Positions 35,698-45,101 of a stretch of DNA of 64,000 nucleotides are shown piece after piece. The notes under the pieces are model-generated. The model saw only the letters and a list, made by a program, of their open reading frames with translations. It had not been told where the DNA came from and did no database searches. A program made the position numbers and the translations under genes. The stretch lies in the NCBI RefSeq assembly GCF_002213415.1, contig NZ_NJGU01000007.1, forward strand, positions 186,001-250,000. The letters run 5' to 3'. The stretch's first letter is position 1. Every line of letters starts with the position of its first letter. This DNA comes from Herbaspirillum robiniae. Lineage in GTDB: Bacteria > Pseudomonadota > Gammaproteobacteria > Burkholderiales > Burkholderiaceae_D.

Positions 35698-35899
35698 CAG
35701 AGGTCTCCTTGTTTATCGTTGGTATGCCTGCTTGATGATTGCTGTGTGCCGTGCGTGCTTGAGGGATGGGCAACAGCAGAGGCAGCGGGGCGAAGTTAGC
35801 ACCGGGGAGCGTGTGATGCGAACATTTGAGAGGAAGCCGGGGGTATCGATTAACTCATTGATTAAAAAGGAGAAAATCGATATTTTGAAATGTCGTGGA

Positions 35900-35914
35900 T
35901 TACATATCCTTACA
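35900..35914. promoter_or_regulatory. TTACA-N5-TTACA box 1 (OmpR-type regulator site)
   Basis: Two direct TTACA half-sites with exact 10-nt periodicity (TTACA-TATCC-TTACA), the arrangement bound by tandem OmpR-family dimers on one DNA face. It lies nearer the ABC operon, 203 nt upstream of its first gene. Confidence 0.6.
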
Positions 35915-36009
35915 CGCTGCGCGGCGCCGGCGATGGCCTTGCGGGCATGAATGGCGGCTGGGGCGGCGCACGTGGTGGGAGAGCGCCGGAAAGGTAAGCA
36001 AAGACAAGA

Positions 36010-36024
36010 TTACATTTCTTTACA
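36010..36024. promoter_or_regulatory. TTACA-N5-TTACA box 2 (OmpR-type regulator site)
   Basis: TTACA-TTTCT-TTACA with the same 10-nt periodicity and the same flank (GATTACAT at the left) as box 1, 110 nt away. It lies 121 nt upstream of the binding-protein/two-component operon. Confidence 0.6.
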
Positions 36025-36144
36025 TGACATAAGGCGTCTTAATCATTTTTCAGGCGCTGCGGCGGCTCGGGAAAGGCCCTGCGCAAATTGCGCAATGGCA
36101 GTCGCCCGGCTATAGTCTCTCCCGGTTTGGAGACATTCAACATA

Positions 36145-37497
36145 ATGATAAAAATGAAACGGCCCGTCGTCGCGCGCATCGGTCCGGCCCTCGCTCGAGG
36201 CGCCGCCGCATGCCTGCTCGCGACGTGCGCGCTGGGCATGCCGCAGGGCGCGCCGGCGCAGGCCGTGGCGGCTCCCGCCGGCGCCGTTCCGGTCAACCCG
36301 ACCCCGGCCCGCTCGCTGCAGGTGCTGCACTGGTGGACGTCGGCCGGCGAGCGGCGCGCCGTCGACGTGGTGGTGAACCAGTTGGCGAAACAGGATATCC
36401 AATGGCGCGACATCCCCATCCCCGGCGGCGGCGGCATGGGCGCCGGCAAGGTGCTCAAGAGCATGGTGCTGGCCAATCGCGCGCCGGAGGTGACGCAGTT
36501 GAACGGCGTGATCTTCGGCGAATGGGCCGACCTCGGCCTGCTGCTGGAGCTGGACAATGTCGCCGTGCAGGGCAATTGGGAAAAGCAGATGTTCCCGACC
36601 GTGTGGCAGCTGCTCAACAACCGCGGCCATGTGGTGGCGGCGCCGCTGGGCATCCACCGCATCAACACGCTGTTCTACAACGTGGGCGTGTTCCGGCGCC
36701 TGGGGCTGACGCCGCCCAAGACCTGGGACGAGTTCTACCGCGTGGCCCACGTGTTGCGCGAGGCCGGTGTCACGCCCCTGGCGCAGAGCGCCGAGGCCTG
36801 GCAGGTCGCCACGCTGTTCGAGAACCTGGCGCTGGGCGAGAGCGGTCCGGCCTATTACCGCCGGCTGTTCGTGGATGTGAGCCCGAGCGCCTACGCCGAT
36901 CCGCGCATGCTGCATATCCTGCGCCAGTTGCGCAAGCTCGGCGAGACCATGGACCAGCCGGTGCGCGAGCGCGCCTGGACGGACGCCGCGCGCAGCATGG
37001 CCAACGGCGAGGCCGGGATGTTCATCATGGGCGACTGGGCCAAGGGCGAGTTCAACGCCTGGGGGCTGACGGTGGACCAGCAGTTCGGTTGCGCGCCGGT
37101 GCCGGGCACGGGCGAATACCACCTGTACAGCACCGACACGCTGGCCATGTTTGCCGGCGACTATTCGAACCAGGCCAAGCAGGAAACGCTGGCGCAGATT
37201 GTCGCCTCGCCGGCGGTGCAGTCGGAATACAATAAATTCAAGGGTTCCATTCCGGTCTGGCGCGCGCCGGATCCGCACATGGACCGCTGCGCGCGCGACT
37301 CGTGGCGCGCGTTCAGCAAAGGGGCGGCCTGGCTGGCGCCCAGCCTGGTGCACCGCATGGCCAGCGACGAGACCACCAAGGACGCCATCATCGCCGAGGT
37401 GCAGCGCTTCTTCCTCGACCGCAACGTCACCGAAGAGCAGGCGCAGAAACGGCTGGCGTCGATCGCGCGCACCCTGACGCGCAACCGCAATGACTGA
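36145..37497 (+). CDS. second sugar-binding protein, in operon with a two-component system
   Basis: A 450-aa periplasmic solute-binding protein of the carbohydrate class (mature start LQVLHWWTSAGERRAVDVVV, shown in part; GIHRINTLFYNVGVFRRLGL, PPKTWDEFYRVAHVL and MFIMGDWAKGEFNAWG are typical GtsA-like positions). The signal peptide is about residues 1-42. No permease follows; instead a response regulator starts 47 nt later. It could supply ligand to the facing ABC system or present ligand to the kinase sensor domain. ATG 36145 has GGAGA upstream. Confidence 0.85.
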   Translation: MIKMKRPVVARIGPALARGAAACLLATCALGMPQGAPAQAVAAPAGAVPVNPTPARSLQVLHWWTSAGERRAVDVVVNQLAKQDIQWRDIPIPGGGGMGAGKVLKSMVLANRAPEVTQLNGVIFGEWADLGLLLELDNVAVQGNWEKQMFPTVWQLLNNRGHVVAAPLGIHRINTLFYNVGVFRRLGLTPPKTWDEFYRVAHVLREAGVTPLAQSAEAWQVATLFENLALGESGPAYYRRLFVDVSPSAYADPRMLHILRQLRKLGETMDQPVRERAWTDAARSMANGEAGMFIMGDWAKGEFNAWGLTVDQQFGCAPVPGTGEYHLYSTDTLAMFAGDYSNQAKQETLAQIVASPAVQSEYNKFKGSIPVWRAPDPHMDRCARDSWRAFSKGAAWLAPSLVHRMASDETTKDAIIAEVQRFFLDRNVTEEQAQKRLASIARTLTRNRND

Positions 37498-37544
37498 GAA
37501 CAAGTAATCAAGCAGCAATCGAGATGCAATTGGAGACGGCAATC

Positions 37545-38258
37545 ATGACGCGCAAAATATTGATCGTCGACGACGACCAGAAGACCCGCACACTGCTCAA
37601 GGCCTATCTGGAAAAGAACCAGTACGAGGTGCGGCTGGCGCACGACGGCGCGGCCTTCCTCGCCGAATTCACGCGCTATGCGGATGAGCTTTCGCTGGTG
37701 ATCCTGGACGTGATGCTGCCCGACACCGACGGCTTCGCGCTGTGCAAGACGGTGCGCCGCAAATCCAACGTGCCCATCATCATGCTCACCGCCAGCTCCG
37801 ACGAGACCGACCGCGTGGTCGGCCTGGAACTGGGCGCCGACGACTACATCGCCAAGCCCTACAGCCCGCGCGAACTGCTGGCGCGCATCAAGGCCATCCA
37901 CCGCCGCATCGGCATCGACAGCGCCAACGCGCCGCGCTACTACCGCTTCGTCGGCTTCACGCTCGATACGGTGGAGCGCACGCTGCTCGACAGCGCCGGC
38001 GCCGTGGTGTCGCTGACCGGCATGGACTACCAGCTGCTGAAGTACTTCGTCGAACATCCCGGCGACGTGCTGGACCGCAACGTGCTGTGCGAAGAGACGC
38101 GCGGGCGCGACGCCGGTCCGCTGGACCGCTCGCTGGACGTGCAGATCAGCAAGCTGCGCCTGCGTCTGAACGACGGCGGACGCCAGCCGCACCTGATCAA
38201 GACCGTGCGCGGCGCCGGCTACGTGTTCTCGGCCGACGTCAGCGCCGCGGCCGCGTGA
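37545..38258 (+). CDS. OmpR-family response regulator
   Basis: A 237-aa regulator with an N-terminal receiver domain (IVDDD at about 7-11, phospho-acceptor D55 in LVILDVMLPD, conserved lysine in AKPYSPREL) and a C-terminal winged HTH (about 135-230; YQLLKYFVEHPGDVLDR, LDVQISKLRLRL). GGAGAC lies 7 nt before ATG 37545. It is followed after 16 nt by its kinase gene. The TTACA direct-repeat boxes upstream of the operon are its probable sites, giving autoregulation and control of the ABC/nag operon. The layout recalls Pseudomonas GltR-GtrS next to glucose-binding-protein genes. Confidence 0.9.
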   Translation: MTRKILIVDDDQKTRTLLKAYLEKNQYEVRLAHDGAAFLAEFTRYADELSLVILDVMLPDTDGFALCKTVRRKSNVPIIMLTASSDETDRVVGLELGADDYIAKPYSPRELLARIKAIHRRIGIDSANAPRYYRFVGFTLDTVERTLLDSAGAVVSLTGMDYQLLKYFVEHPGDVLDRNVLCEETRGRDAGPLDRSLDVQISKLRLRLNDGGRQPHLIKTVRGAGYVFSADVSAAAA

Positions 38259-38274
38259 TTCCGACTCCCGCTCC

Positions 38275-39822
38275 GTGAACGACACCGTCTCCGCCGCAAC
38301 GGACGCCGCCGCGCCCGCAGCCGCCGGCGCGCCCGCGCGGCCGGCCACGCTGCGCGGCCGGCTGGCGGCGTTGCTGGACTGGATGCTGCCGGACTCGCTC
38401 CTGGGCCGGCTGTCGGTGGTGATGATCTTCGGTGTCCTGGTCACCCAGGTCGCGGGCGGCATGATCTGGGCCGCCCAGCTGCGCAGCAAGTCCGAGGCCG
38501 AGACCCGCGTGGCTGCGCAGCACCTGGCGCACAGCGCCTCGGTGGCGATCCGTTACTTCATGAGTCTGCCGGCCAACTACCGGCCGCTGATGATCCAGCA
38601 GCTGCGCGAGATGGGCGGCACGCGCTTTTTCATCAACGCCAACAGTTCCCTGGTGCCGGTCACCCCCATCGCCGACAACCCGCTGGCGGCGGTGGCCATC
38701 GACGTCGCCGCGCAGACCCTGCGCGACGACCTGCCCTTCTTGCCGGAGGCCAGGCTGGACTTCGCCTGGCCGGACAACCTGCAGGTCTCCAGCGACGGCC
38801 TGAAGGTCGGCGACCTGCCCGACAACTGGGTGCAGCACATCCTGCTGACCAAGCCGAACTCGGCGCCGGTGCTGGTGATCCAGATGCAGGTCGAGAACGG
38901 CCGCTGGCTCTACCTGGCCGCGCTGATGCCCAATCCCTACTTCCTCGACAGCGGCAATCCGCTGTGGCTGGACCGCCTGGTGCTGCAGGGATTGTCGCTG
39001 GCGGCCATCCTGCTGCTGACCATCCTGGTGGTGCGCTGGACCACGCGCCCGCTGGCCGCGCTGGCCGACGCCGCCGAAGCCTTCGGCAAGGGCGAGACGG
39101 TGCCCGAGCTGCCGGGCACCGGCAGCCGCGAATACGTCAAGACCGCGCGCGCCTTCTCCGGCATGCGCGAGCGCATCAAGCGCTACCTCGAGGACCGCGA
39201 GCGCCTGTTCGTCTCCATCTCGCACGACCTGCGCACCCCCATCACGCGCCTGAAGCTGCGCACCGAGCTGATGGACGACGACGACATGCGCACCGAGTTC
39301 CATGACGACCTCGATGAGCTCGACATGATGGTCAAGGGCGCGCTGCAGTCGGTCAAGGACAGCGACATCCACGAGAACCGCACCGAGGTGCGCCTGGACG
39401 CGCTGGTGACGCGCATGATCCGCGACGCCAAGATGGCCGGCCACGAGATCGCCTTCACGCCCTCGGGCATCACCGTCAACGCCAAGCCGCTGGCGCTCAA
39501 GCGCGCCATCGGCAACCTGTTCGACAACGCGCTGTACTACGGCCAGAAGGTCGAGATCGCCATCCGCCCGACCCAGGGCGTGGGCGGCAGCCTGGTCGAG
39601 ATCGAGATCCGCGACCACGGCCCCGGCGTGCCGGAAGACGCCATGGGCACGCTGTTCCAGCCCTATGTGCGGCTCGAGCACGGGCGCGCCCAGAACAGCG
39701 GCGGCATGGGCCTGGGCCTGGGCATCTCGCGCAACATCGTGCAGGCGCACGGCGGCGAACTGCTGCTGCGCAATCATCCGGAAGGCGGGCTGATCGCCAC
39801 CATCATCCTGCCGGCGCGCTGA
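38275..39822 (+). CDS. EnvZ-like sensor histidine kinase
   Basis: A 515-aa membrane kinase starting at GTG 38275. Two membrane segments (about residues 46-66 and 234-254) enclose a periplasmic sensor domain of about 165 residues. A HAMP linker (about 255-305) follows; the phospho-accepting histidine is H317 in FVSISHDLRTPITRLK. The ATPase domain shows the N box NLFDNALYYG, G1 RDHGPGVP and G2 GGMGLGLGIS. Its partner is the regulator just upstream. The ligand is probably the sugar, sensed directly or through the neighbouring binding protein. Confidence 0.92.
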   Translation: MNDTVSAATDAAAPAAAGAPARPATLRGRLAALLDWMLPDSLLGRLSVVMIFGVLVTQVAGGMIWAAQLRSKSEAETRVAAQHLAHSASVAIRYFMSLPANYRPLMIQQLREMGGTRFFINANSSLVPVTPIADNPLAAVAIDVAAQTLRDDLPFLPEARLDFAWPDNLQVSSDGLKVGDLPDNWVQHILLTKPNSAPVLVIQMQVENGRWLYLAALMPNPYFLDSGNPLWLDRLVLQGLSLAAILLLTILVVRWTTRPLAALADAAEAFGKGETVPELPGTGSREYVKTARAFSGMRERIKRYLEDRERLFVSISHDLRTPITRLKLRTELMDDDDMRTEFHDDLDELDMMVKGALQSVKDSDIHENRTEVRLDALVTRMIRDAKMAGHEIAFTPSGITVNAKPLALKRAIGNLFDNALYYGQKVEIAIRPTQGVGGSLVEIEIRDHGPGVPEDAMGTLFQPYVRLEHGRAQNSGGMGLGLGISRNIVQAHGGELLLRNHPEGGLIATIILPAR

Positions 39823-39962
39823 AGGCGGCGATGCGATCCATCTGCCAGGCAGATCAATCGCATCGAAATATTCCATTTAAAAAAGCAGAGTCTGCGGCGT
39901 AGACTTTGCGGGCTCCCCTCCGATGGTTCGCCATCGACCCACAACCAAGAACAAGGACACCC

Positions 39963-40997
<1,035 letters not shown>

Positions 40998-41014
40998 TCG
41001 CCGATGGCGCAACA

Positions 41015-41053
41015 AGGGGCCTGGGCTGTTTCGACGGCGCAGGCCCTTTTTAT
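41015..41053 (+). terminator. rho-independent terminator
   Basis: GGGCCTG and CAGGCCC form a stem around a long loop and are followed by TTTTTATT, 20 nt after the aldo/keto reductase stop. Confidence 0.75.
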
Positions 41054-41203
41054 TGTGGGTGGCAGTCAGGGATGACGAACACGCCGGGATGACAACCAAT
41101 CGAGGGGGCAAGCCGGCGTCGTCGCTACGTTCCGGAATCGGAATCCGGCGGCGTTGAAGCGGCGGGCCGCGGACAAGGCCGCGAGCACCGGACCGGATCA
41201 AAA

Positions 41204-41234
41204 CAAAAGGGCCGCATGCAGCATGCGGCCCTTT
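41204..41234 (-). terminator. rho-independent terminator (leftward)
   Basis: GGGCCGCATGC-A-GCATGCGGCCC with AAAA on its left, giving a T-run on the minus strand. It ends the heme oxygenase / DUF454 transcript. Confidence 0.85.
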
Positions 41235-41257
41235 GTCGTGGTAGCGAAAGCGGGCGC

Positions 41258-41722
41258 CTACTTCGCCGCGTCTTCCCTCGCTTTGACGTCTTGCACGCGC
41301 TCCGGCCGCGACCACATCCACATCGCGCCCGCCGCCATGCCCAGCGCGGCCAGCACGATGATCCAGCGATGTTTCACCGTCAGCAGCATGATCACCAGGC
41401 ACAGGCTCATCATCAGCGAGGCGCTGATCTTGGCGCGTCGCGCCACCACGCGGCCGTTGCGCCAGTTGTGGATCATCACGCCGAACACCGGATGGTGTTC
41501 GAGCCAGCGCTGCAGGCGCGGCGATCCCTTGCCCGCGGCCCAGGCCGACAGCAGGATGAACTCCGTGGTCGGAATGCCGGGGATGAAGACGGCGACGATG
41601 CCTACGCCCAGGCTGAGGTAGGCCAGCGCCAGCCACAGCCAGCGCGTGCGCGCCGGGGCCAGTTGCGAAGGTGGGGCGCCTTCGGCGCCCGCGTGGTCAT
41701 CGGGAGAGGCCTGCATATCCAT
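41258..41722 (-). CDS. DUF454 (YbaN) family membrane protein
   Basis: A 154-aa inner-membrane protein of the DUF454/YbaN family, with about three helices: LALAYLSLGVGIVAVFIPGIPTTEF (shown in part: LGVGIVAVFIPGIPTTEF, about residues 38-55), then SLMMSLCLVIMLLTV and WIIVLAALGMAAGAMW. The P-G-I-P-T and FLLLxAWxxxxGSPR-like block (ILLSAWAAGKGSPRLQRWL) is diagnostic. It lies 23 nt downstream of the heme oxygenase gene and is probably co-transcribed; DUF454 genes often sit beside heme-handling genes. Confidence 0.87.
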   Translation of the reverse strand: MDMQASPDDHAGAEGAPPSQLAPARTRWLWLALAYLSLGVGIVAVFIPGIPTTEFILLSAWAAGKGSPRLQRWLEHHPVFGVMIHNWRNGRVVARRAKISASLMMSLCLVIMLLTVKHRWIIVLAALGMAAGAMWMWSRPERVQDVKAREDAAK

Positions 41723-41745
41723 GCCGCGTGCCGCTGCAAAGGGCC

Positions 41746-42345
41746 TCAGTTCAGCGCGAAGTAGCGCCTGAGCAGGTCGCCGAAGCGACCATAGGCCGCT
41801 GCGGCGCCGGCCAGCACGGCCTCGTGCTCGCTCTGCGGCAGCGACGGCCGGTCGAGGAAGCTGACGAACCGGCGCCAGACGATTGCGCGTCCTTCCGGGT
41901 AGGCGGCCAGGTTGCGCGCGCCGTAGGTTTCGGACAGGCCCAGTTTTTCCTTCACCTCCTTGAGCAGGAAGGCCGCGCCCAGCGTCGAGCCTTCCGACAC
42001 ATAGAGCCAGCCCAGCGCCTCGGGCATGGCCACGCCCTGGCTGGCGATGGCTTCTTCGCCGGCCGACGCGCCCAGGTCGGCCAGGTCGGCCAGGTCGGCC
42101 AGCGCCGCCGCCTCGCGGCCGCGCACCTGCAGGTCGGGCACGGCGTCGCGGATGGACGGATCGGCGAACAGGTGCTCGACGTCGCGCTGGAAATGATATT
42201 GCGCCGCCACGAAGCGGGCGTAGTTGGCGCGGCTGGCGAAGGGCTGGGCGCGCTCCATCAGGGAATGCATCAGCTCGTGCAGCTCCCCGGTCTCGTTCTT
42301 CAGGCGCTCGGAGAGCAGGGCGGGGCGTTCGGTCACGGTATTCAT
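41746..42345 (-). CDS. biliverdin-producing heme oxygenase
   Basis: A 199-aa all-helical bacterial heme oxygenase that opens heme to biliverdin, CO and iron. The proximal helix has LKNETGELHELMHSLMERAQPF (shown in part: ETGELHELMHSLMERA), where one His ligates heme. ALGWLYVSEGSTLGAAFLLK is the distal glycine-rich helix. A short in-frame tandem repeat encodes LAD three times (about residues 90-98). No bacteriophytochrome lies nearby, so iron release or heme turnover is likelier than light sensing. ATG 42345 is chosen; the frame to 42390 is unsupported. Confidence 0.87.
   Translation of the reverse strand: MNTVTERPALLSERLKNETGELHELMHSLMERAQPFASRANYARFVAAQYHFQRDVEHLFADPSIRDAVPDLQVRGREAAALADLADLADLGASAGEEAIASQGVAMPEALGWLYVSEGSTLGAAFLLKEVKEKLGLSETYGARNLAAYPEGRAIVWRRFVSFLDRPSLPQSEHEAVLAGAAAAYGRFGDLLRRYFALN
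42072..42099. repeat. 9-bp tandem repeat inside the heme oxygenase gene
   Basis: The unit CCAGGTCGG occurs three times in tandem from 42072. It keeps the frame and encodes a Leu-Ala-Asp repeat in the oxygenase, probably in a surface loop. Such repeats are prone to slippage. Confidence 0.8.
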
Positions 42346-43297
42346 GGCAGGTTCATCGGGTTTGGCGGCACGGCCGCTGCTGGCGGCCAACGCCGCCAGG
42401 ACTGGATCTCATCATCGGATCCCCGCAAGCGGGCGTGGTTCAAGCATAAGCCGGATTCGGCCTGGCTGCAGGAAGGGGGGAGATGAGGCGGCTGGCAGAC
42501 CCGGTGGCGCGGGAGGCGCCGATTGGCGCCGCGATCCGTGCGGATGTCTGGCTGACTGAACGGCAGATTCTACCTCATCGCCGGCGCGGCGCGGGCGGCC
42601 GGAAGATCGCATCCGTCGTGAACCGATGCGACATGCATCTGCGCTGCGATGAGAAAAAATGCATTCATGTAACACGTAAGTAAAAATTAACACGTATATT
42701 CCGCTGCGTGCAGAAGCTGACAAATAGCTGACTGCTGCATGACGGCTGTCTACGGTCCGCGCGCACCAGCATGCGCGGCCGTTTCAATGGGCCAAAGAGC
42801 CTTGTACACAACGCGGCGTCCGGGTGACATCGCCGCGAAAAAATCGCCATCGAATTTCGGCCTTGATGAATGCGCCATCCAGCGCAGGGACGCACACGTC
42901 CCTTCATTGCGGCCGGATGTACAGGGCCCTCAACCAGGGCCCGGGGCCAACTCGCCCTTTTTATTTTCAAACTTTCAGGGGTATTCATAGGATTATGTTT
43001 TTTATGTATGTAGCCATAACTTAATAGGCCTTTATTTGATTGAGCGTATCTTTAAGCTAGCGAAAAAATCTAGCCGTAAGTCGTCACAACAAATGACTGC
43101 CGCAAAGTAACGCTTCCATAAGAAAATAGTTCTGCTGAATAACTCCTGAAGGCCAAAACGCTACGAGATAAGTAGCGCTACGCCAGAAATATCCGGCACG
43201 AAGTGTCCTTGCGTGGGCGGGGATACTCAGTGCCTGATTGTGGTGATCAGCGGGCACGACTTGCTCGCGATCACGATTTTTAACTATCGGGAGTTAT
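42346..43297. other. long gene-free region upstream of the porin
   Basis: About 950 nt. No credible coding frame. It contains two direct copies of TAACACGTA (42670-42678 and 42688-42696), a GGGCCCT/AGGGCCC hairpin with a downstream T-run (42924-42963), and then an AT-rich porin leader with GGGAG before the ATG. A small RNA ending at the hairpin is possible but unproven. Confidence 0.45.
42924..42963 (+). terminator. terminator-like hairpin without an upstream gene
   Basis: GGGCCCT-CAACC-AGGGCCC followed 15 nt later by CCCTTTTTATTTT. It stands in a gene-free region, so it would end either a non-coding transcript or nothing; the spacing between stem and T-run weakens it as a classical terminator. 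Confidence 0.4.
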
Positions 43298-44425
43298 ATG
43301 AATAAGAAGGTTATCGCACTTGCCCTCCTCGGCCTGGGTGCATCCGTCGCACACGCACAAAGCAGCGTCACCATCTACGGTATCGTTGATACTAGCCTGT
43401 CGTACAGCTCGAACGTCAAAAATGCCGCTGGCACCAGCAATGGTTCGCGCTTCGGCCTCGAATCGGGTAGCTTGTCCAGCTCGCGCATCGGTTTCAAGGG
43501 CGTGGAAGATCTGGGCGGCGGTCTGAAAGCGTTGTTCGTGCTGGAGAACGGTTTCAATGCTGACACTGGCGGCATGGGTGACTCGACTCGCCTGTTTGAT
43601 CGTAAGTCGGTCGTCGGTCTGCAAGGCTCCTTCGGTACTGTCACCGTGGGCCGTCAAGCTGACTTCCTGGACGAGATTGGCTCCAGATACACTTCGGCTC
43701 AATCCTTCGGTCAAAACGGCCAGAAGGGCGCGCACGCCGACAACCTGGACCGCACCTCGACTGGTCGTAACGATAACTCCGTCCGCTTCGATACCGCCAA
43801 CCTGAGCGGCTTCACCGGCAGTCTGTACTACGCTTTCGGTGAGCAAGCAGGTCAAACGTCGGCTGGCCAAGCCTACGGCATCGGTGGTAATTACAGCAAC
43901 GGTGCTTTCGGCGTCGGAGCTGGCTATTACCAGTCGAAGCTGACCAACGCGTCGAACGGCTTCCAGCCTGGCAACACCGACGTCAAGACTTTCACCATCG
44001 GTACCAGCTACCAGTTTGGTCCGGCAAAGCTGTATGGCGCCTGGTCGCAAGGTAAGCGCCAAGCTTTAGGTAACTCCGCCGCTGCGTTGCCATCTGTCGG
44101 CGCCGCTCGCAGGGCCAACATTTTCGACATCGGTGTGGATTACACGCTGAATCAAAACCTGCATCTGCTGGCCAGCGTGATCTATAACCGCATGGATTTC
44201 AACCGCGCAGCCGGTAGCACCCTGTCGAATTCGGGCAAGGTCACCCAGTTCAACTTGGGCGTGGACTACTTCCTGTCCAAGCGCACCGACGTATACGCGC
44301 TGTGGAGCAACCTGCGCGCTTCCAACGTGACCAATCCTGGCGTGTTGAACGGCGCCGGCAACATCGCGCCGATGGACGACTCGACTCAAAACGTAATTCG
44401 CGTGGGTCTCCGTCACAAGTTCTAA
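43298..44425 (+). CDS. Gram-negative porin
   Basis: A 375-aa outer-membrane porin of the betaproteobacterial general type. A signal peptide (1-20, ending AHA) is followed by SSVTIYGIVDTSLSYSS, the usual first strand, then SRIGFKGVEDLGGGLKALFVLE and SVVGLQGSFGTVTVGRQ (shown in part), and a C-terminal phenylalanine in VIRVGLRHKF needed for Bam assembly. It forms a trimeric 16-strand barrel for small solutes. Codon use is restricted (GGT, CGT and CAA rich) as in highly expressed genes. Strong terminator downstream. Confidence 0.93.
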   Translation: MNKKVIALALLGLGASVAHAQSSVTIYGIVDTSLSYSSNVKNAAGTSNGSRFGLESGSLSSSRIGFKGVEDLGGGLKALFVLENGFNADTGGMGDSTRLFDRKSVVGLQGSFGTVTVGRQADFLDEIGSRYTSAQSFGQNGQKGAHADNLDRTSTGRNDNSVRFDTANLSGFTGSLYYAFGEQAGQTSAGQAYGIGGNYSNGAFGVGAGYYQSKLTNASNGFQPGNTDVKTFTIGTSYQFGPAKLYGAWSQGKRQALGNSAAALPSVGAARRANIFDIGVDYTLNQNLHLLASVIYNRMDFNRAAGSTLSNSGKVTQFNLGVDYFLSKRTDVYALWSNLRASNVTNPGVLNGAGNIAPMDDSTQNVIRVGLRHKF

Positions 44426-44466
44426 ATGTGACGTGTAGATGGTCTTGAGAGGAGCAGTACTTGATA

Positions 44467-44499
44467 CGGTGTTGCCTTAGCGGGCAACACCGTTTTTTT
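44467..44499 (+). terminator. rho-independent terminator of the porin gene
   Basis: CGGTGTTGCC-TTAGC-GGGCAACACCG followed by TTTTTTT, 42 nt after the porin stop. Confidence 0.92.
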
Positions 44500-44505
44500 A
44501 GAGGG

Positions 44506-44961
44506 TGTTGAGTTGCATCGAAAAACGACCCACTTTCCCCGGAAATATGCATCCTAAGTTGCCCCATGTTTAGACCACAATCTTGCTCATCACAGCGAGC
44601 GGGAGAACGGAGTAATAGACGTGGCCCTACTTGGAATTATTCGACGCTGGTACATCCGAGATCGCATCTCGATCAGGAAAATCTCCCGCTGGCTGGACAT
44701 CTCCCGAAACACGGTTGGTCGCTATATCCGATCTAGAGCGATCGAGCAGTCCTACCCCTCTAGGAAATCATCCAGCGCCTGGGATGACTTCGCGCCTCGA
44801 CTTTCAGCCTGGCGCAGCGCTGAGGCAGTCAAATCGCGCAAGCAGAGACGATGAACTTAAGAGAGTTGGGATATGAAGGGTCTTATGACTGCGTGGCAGC
44901 CTTCGGGATGCAATGGAAGGTGGGTCAAATAGAGAGGGGCAATTCTGCGAGAAAATCAACG
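44506..44961 (+). mobile_element. IS21-family element remnant (internally deleted)
   Basis: A roughly 456-nt relic. The left end TGTTGAGTTGCAT starts just after the porin terminator and is followed by repeated subterminal motifs (GACCCACTTTCCCC, then GTTGCCCC). The right end carries the inverted form (GGTGGGTCAAATAG, GAGGGGCAA) and finishes near TCAACG. Between them lies only the 5' part of istA. The istB gene and most of istA are missing, so it cannot move by itself. The ends are approximate. Confidence 0.6.
44621..44854 (+). pseudogene. IstA transposase N-terminal fragment (IS21 family)
   Basis: A 77-residue frame with the IstA N-terminal HTH: RRWYIRDRISIRKISRWLDIS (shown in part: RISIRKISRWLDIS), then RNTVGRYIRS, and a tail ending EAVKSRKQRR, which in full IstA precedes the catalytic DDE domain. 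It stops there; the DDE domain and IstB are absent. It is non-functional as a transposase, though a short DNA-binding product could still be made. Confidence 0.7.
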
Positions 44962-45087
44962 CGCCGCAAACTCAGGCTCCACTTGATGCAATAAAGAATT
45001 GCAATTCGGTAATCTGCTTTGAAAATTAATAGTTGATTTTTTGCATTACCTAGTAATCTTCCTAGTATTGCAAAATAGTAGAACTGC

Positions 45088-45093
45088 TATAAT
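45088..45093 (+). promoter_or_regulatory. candidate promoter -10 of the TIGR04255 cassette
   Basis: A perfect TATAAT about 80 nt upstream of the first cassette gene, in an AT-rich segment. A -35 is weak (ATTGCA/GTATTG at about 45066-45071). The predicted start site is about 45100, next to a palindrome. Confidence 0.5.
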
Positions 45094-45101
45094 TTTTTGT
45101 C

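Larger units (their letters stand above)
35698..36144. other. divergent regulatory region of the sugar-uptake and sensor operons
   Basis: A 447-nt region without genes between the leftward ABC/nag operon and the rightward binding-protein/two-component operon. It holds two TTACA-N5-TTACA boxes (listed separately) and an AT-rich stretch with ATCGAT at 35847 and 35877. It should contain both promoters. Confidence 0.55.

Noticed and set aside
42483..42990. Small frames in the gene-free region before the porin
   Set aside because: No ribosome sites, changing composition and no hydrophobic or domain features.
45054..45070. Fourth CzcR box (ATTAC-CTA-GTAAT near 45046)
   Set aside because: The spacer is 3 nt instead of 6 and no hexamer stands at the shared distance.
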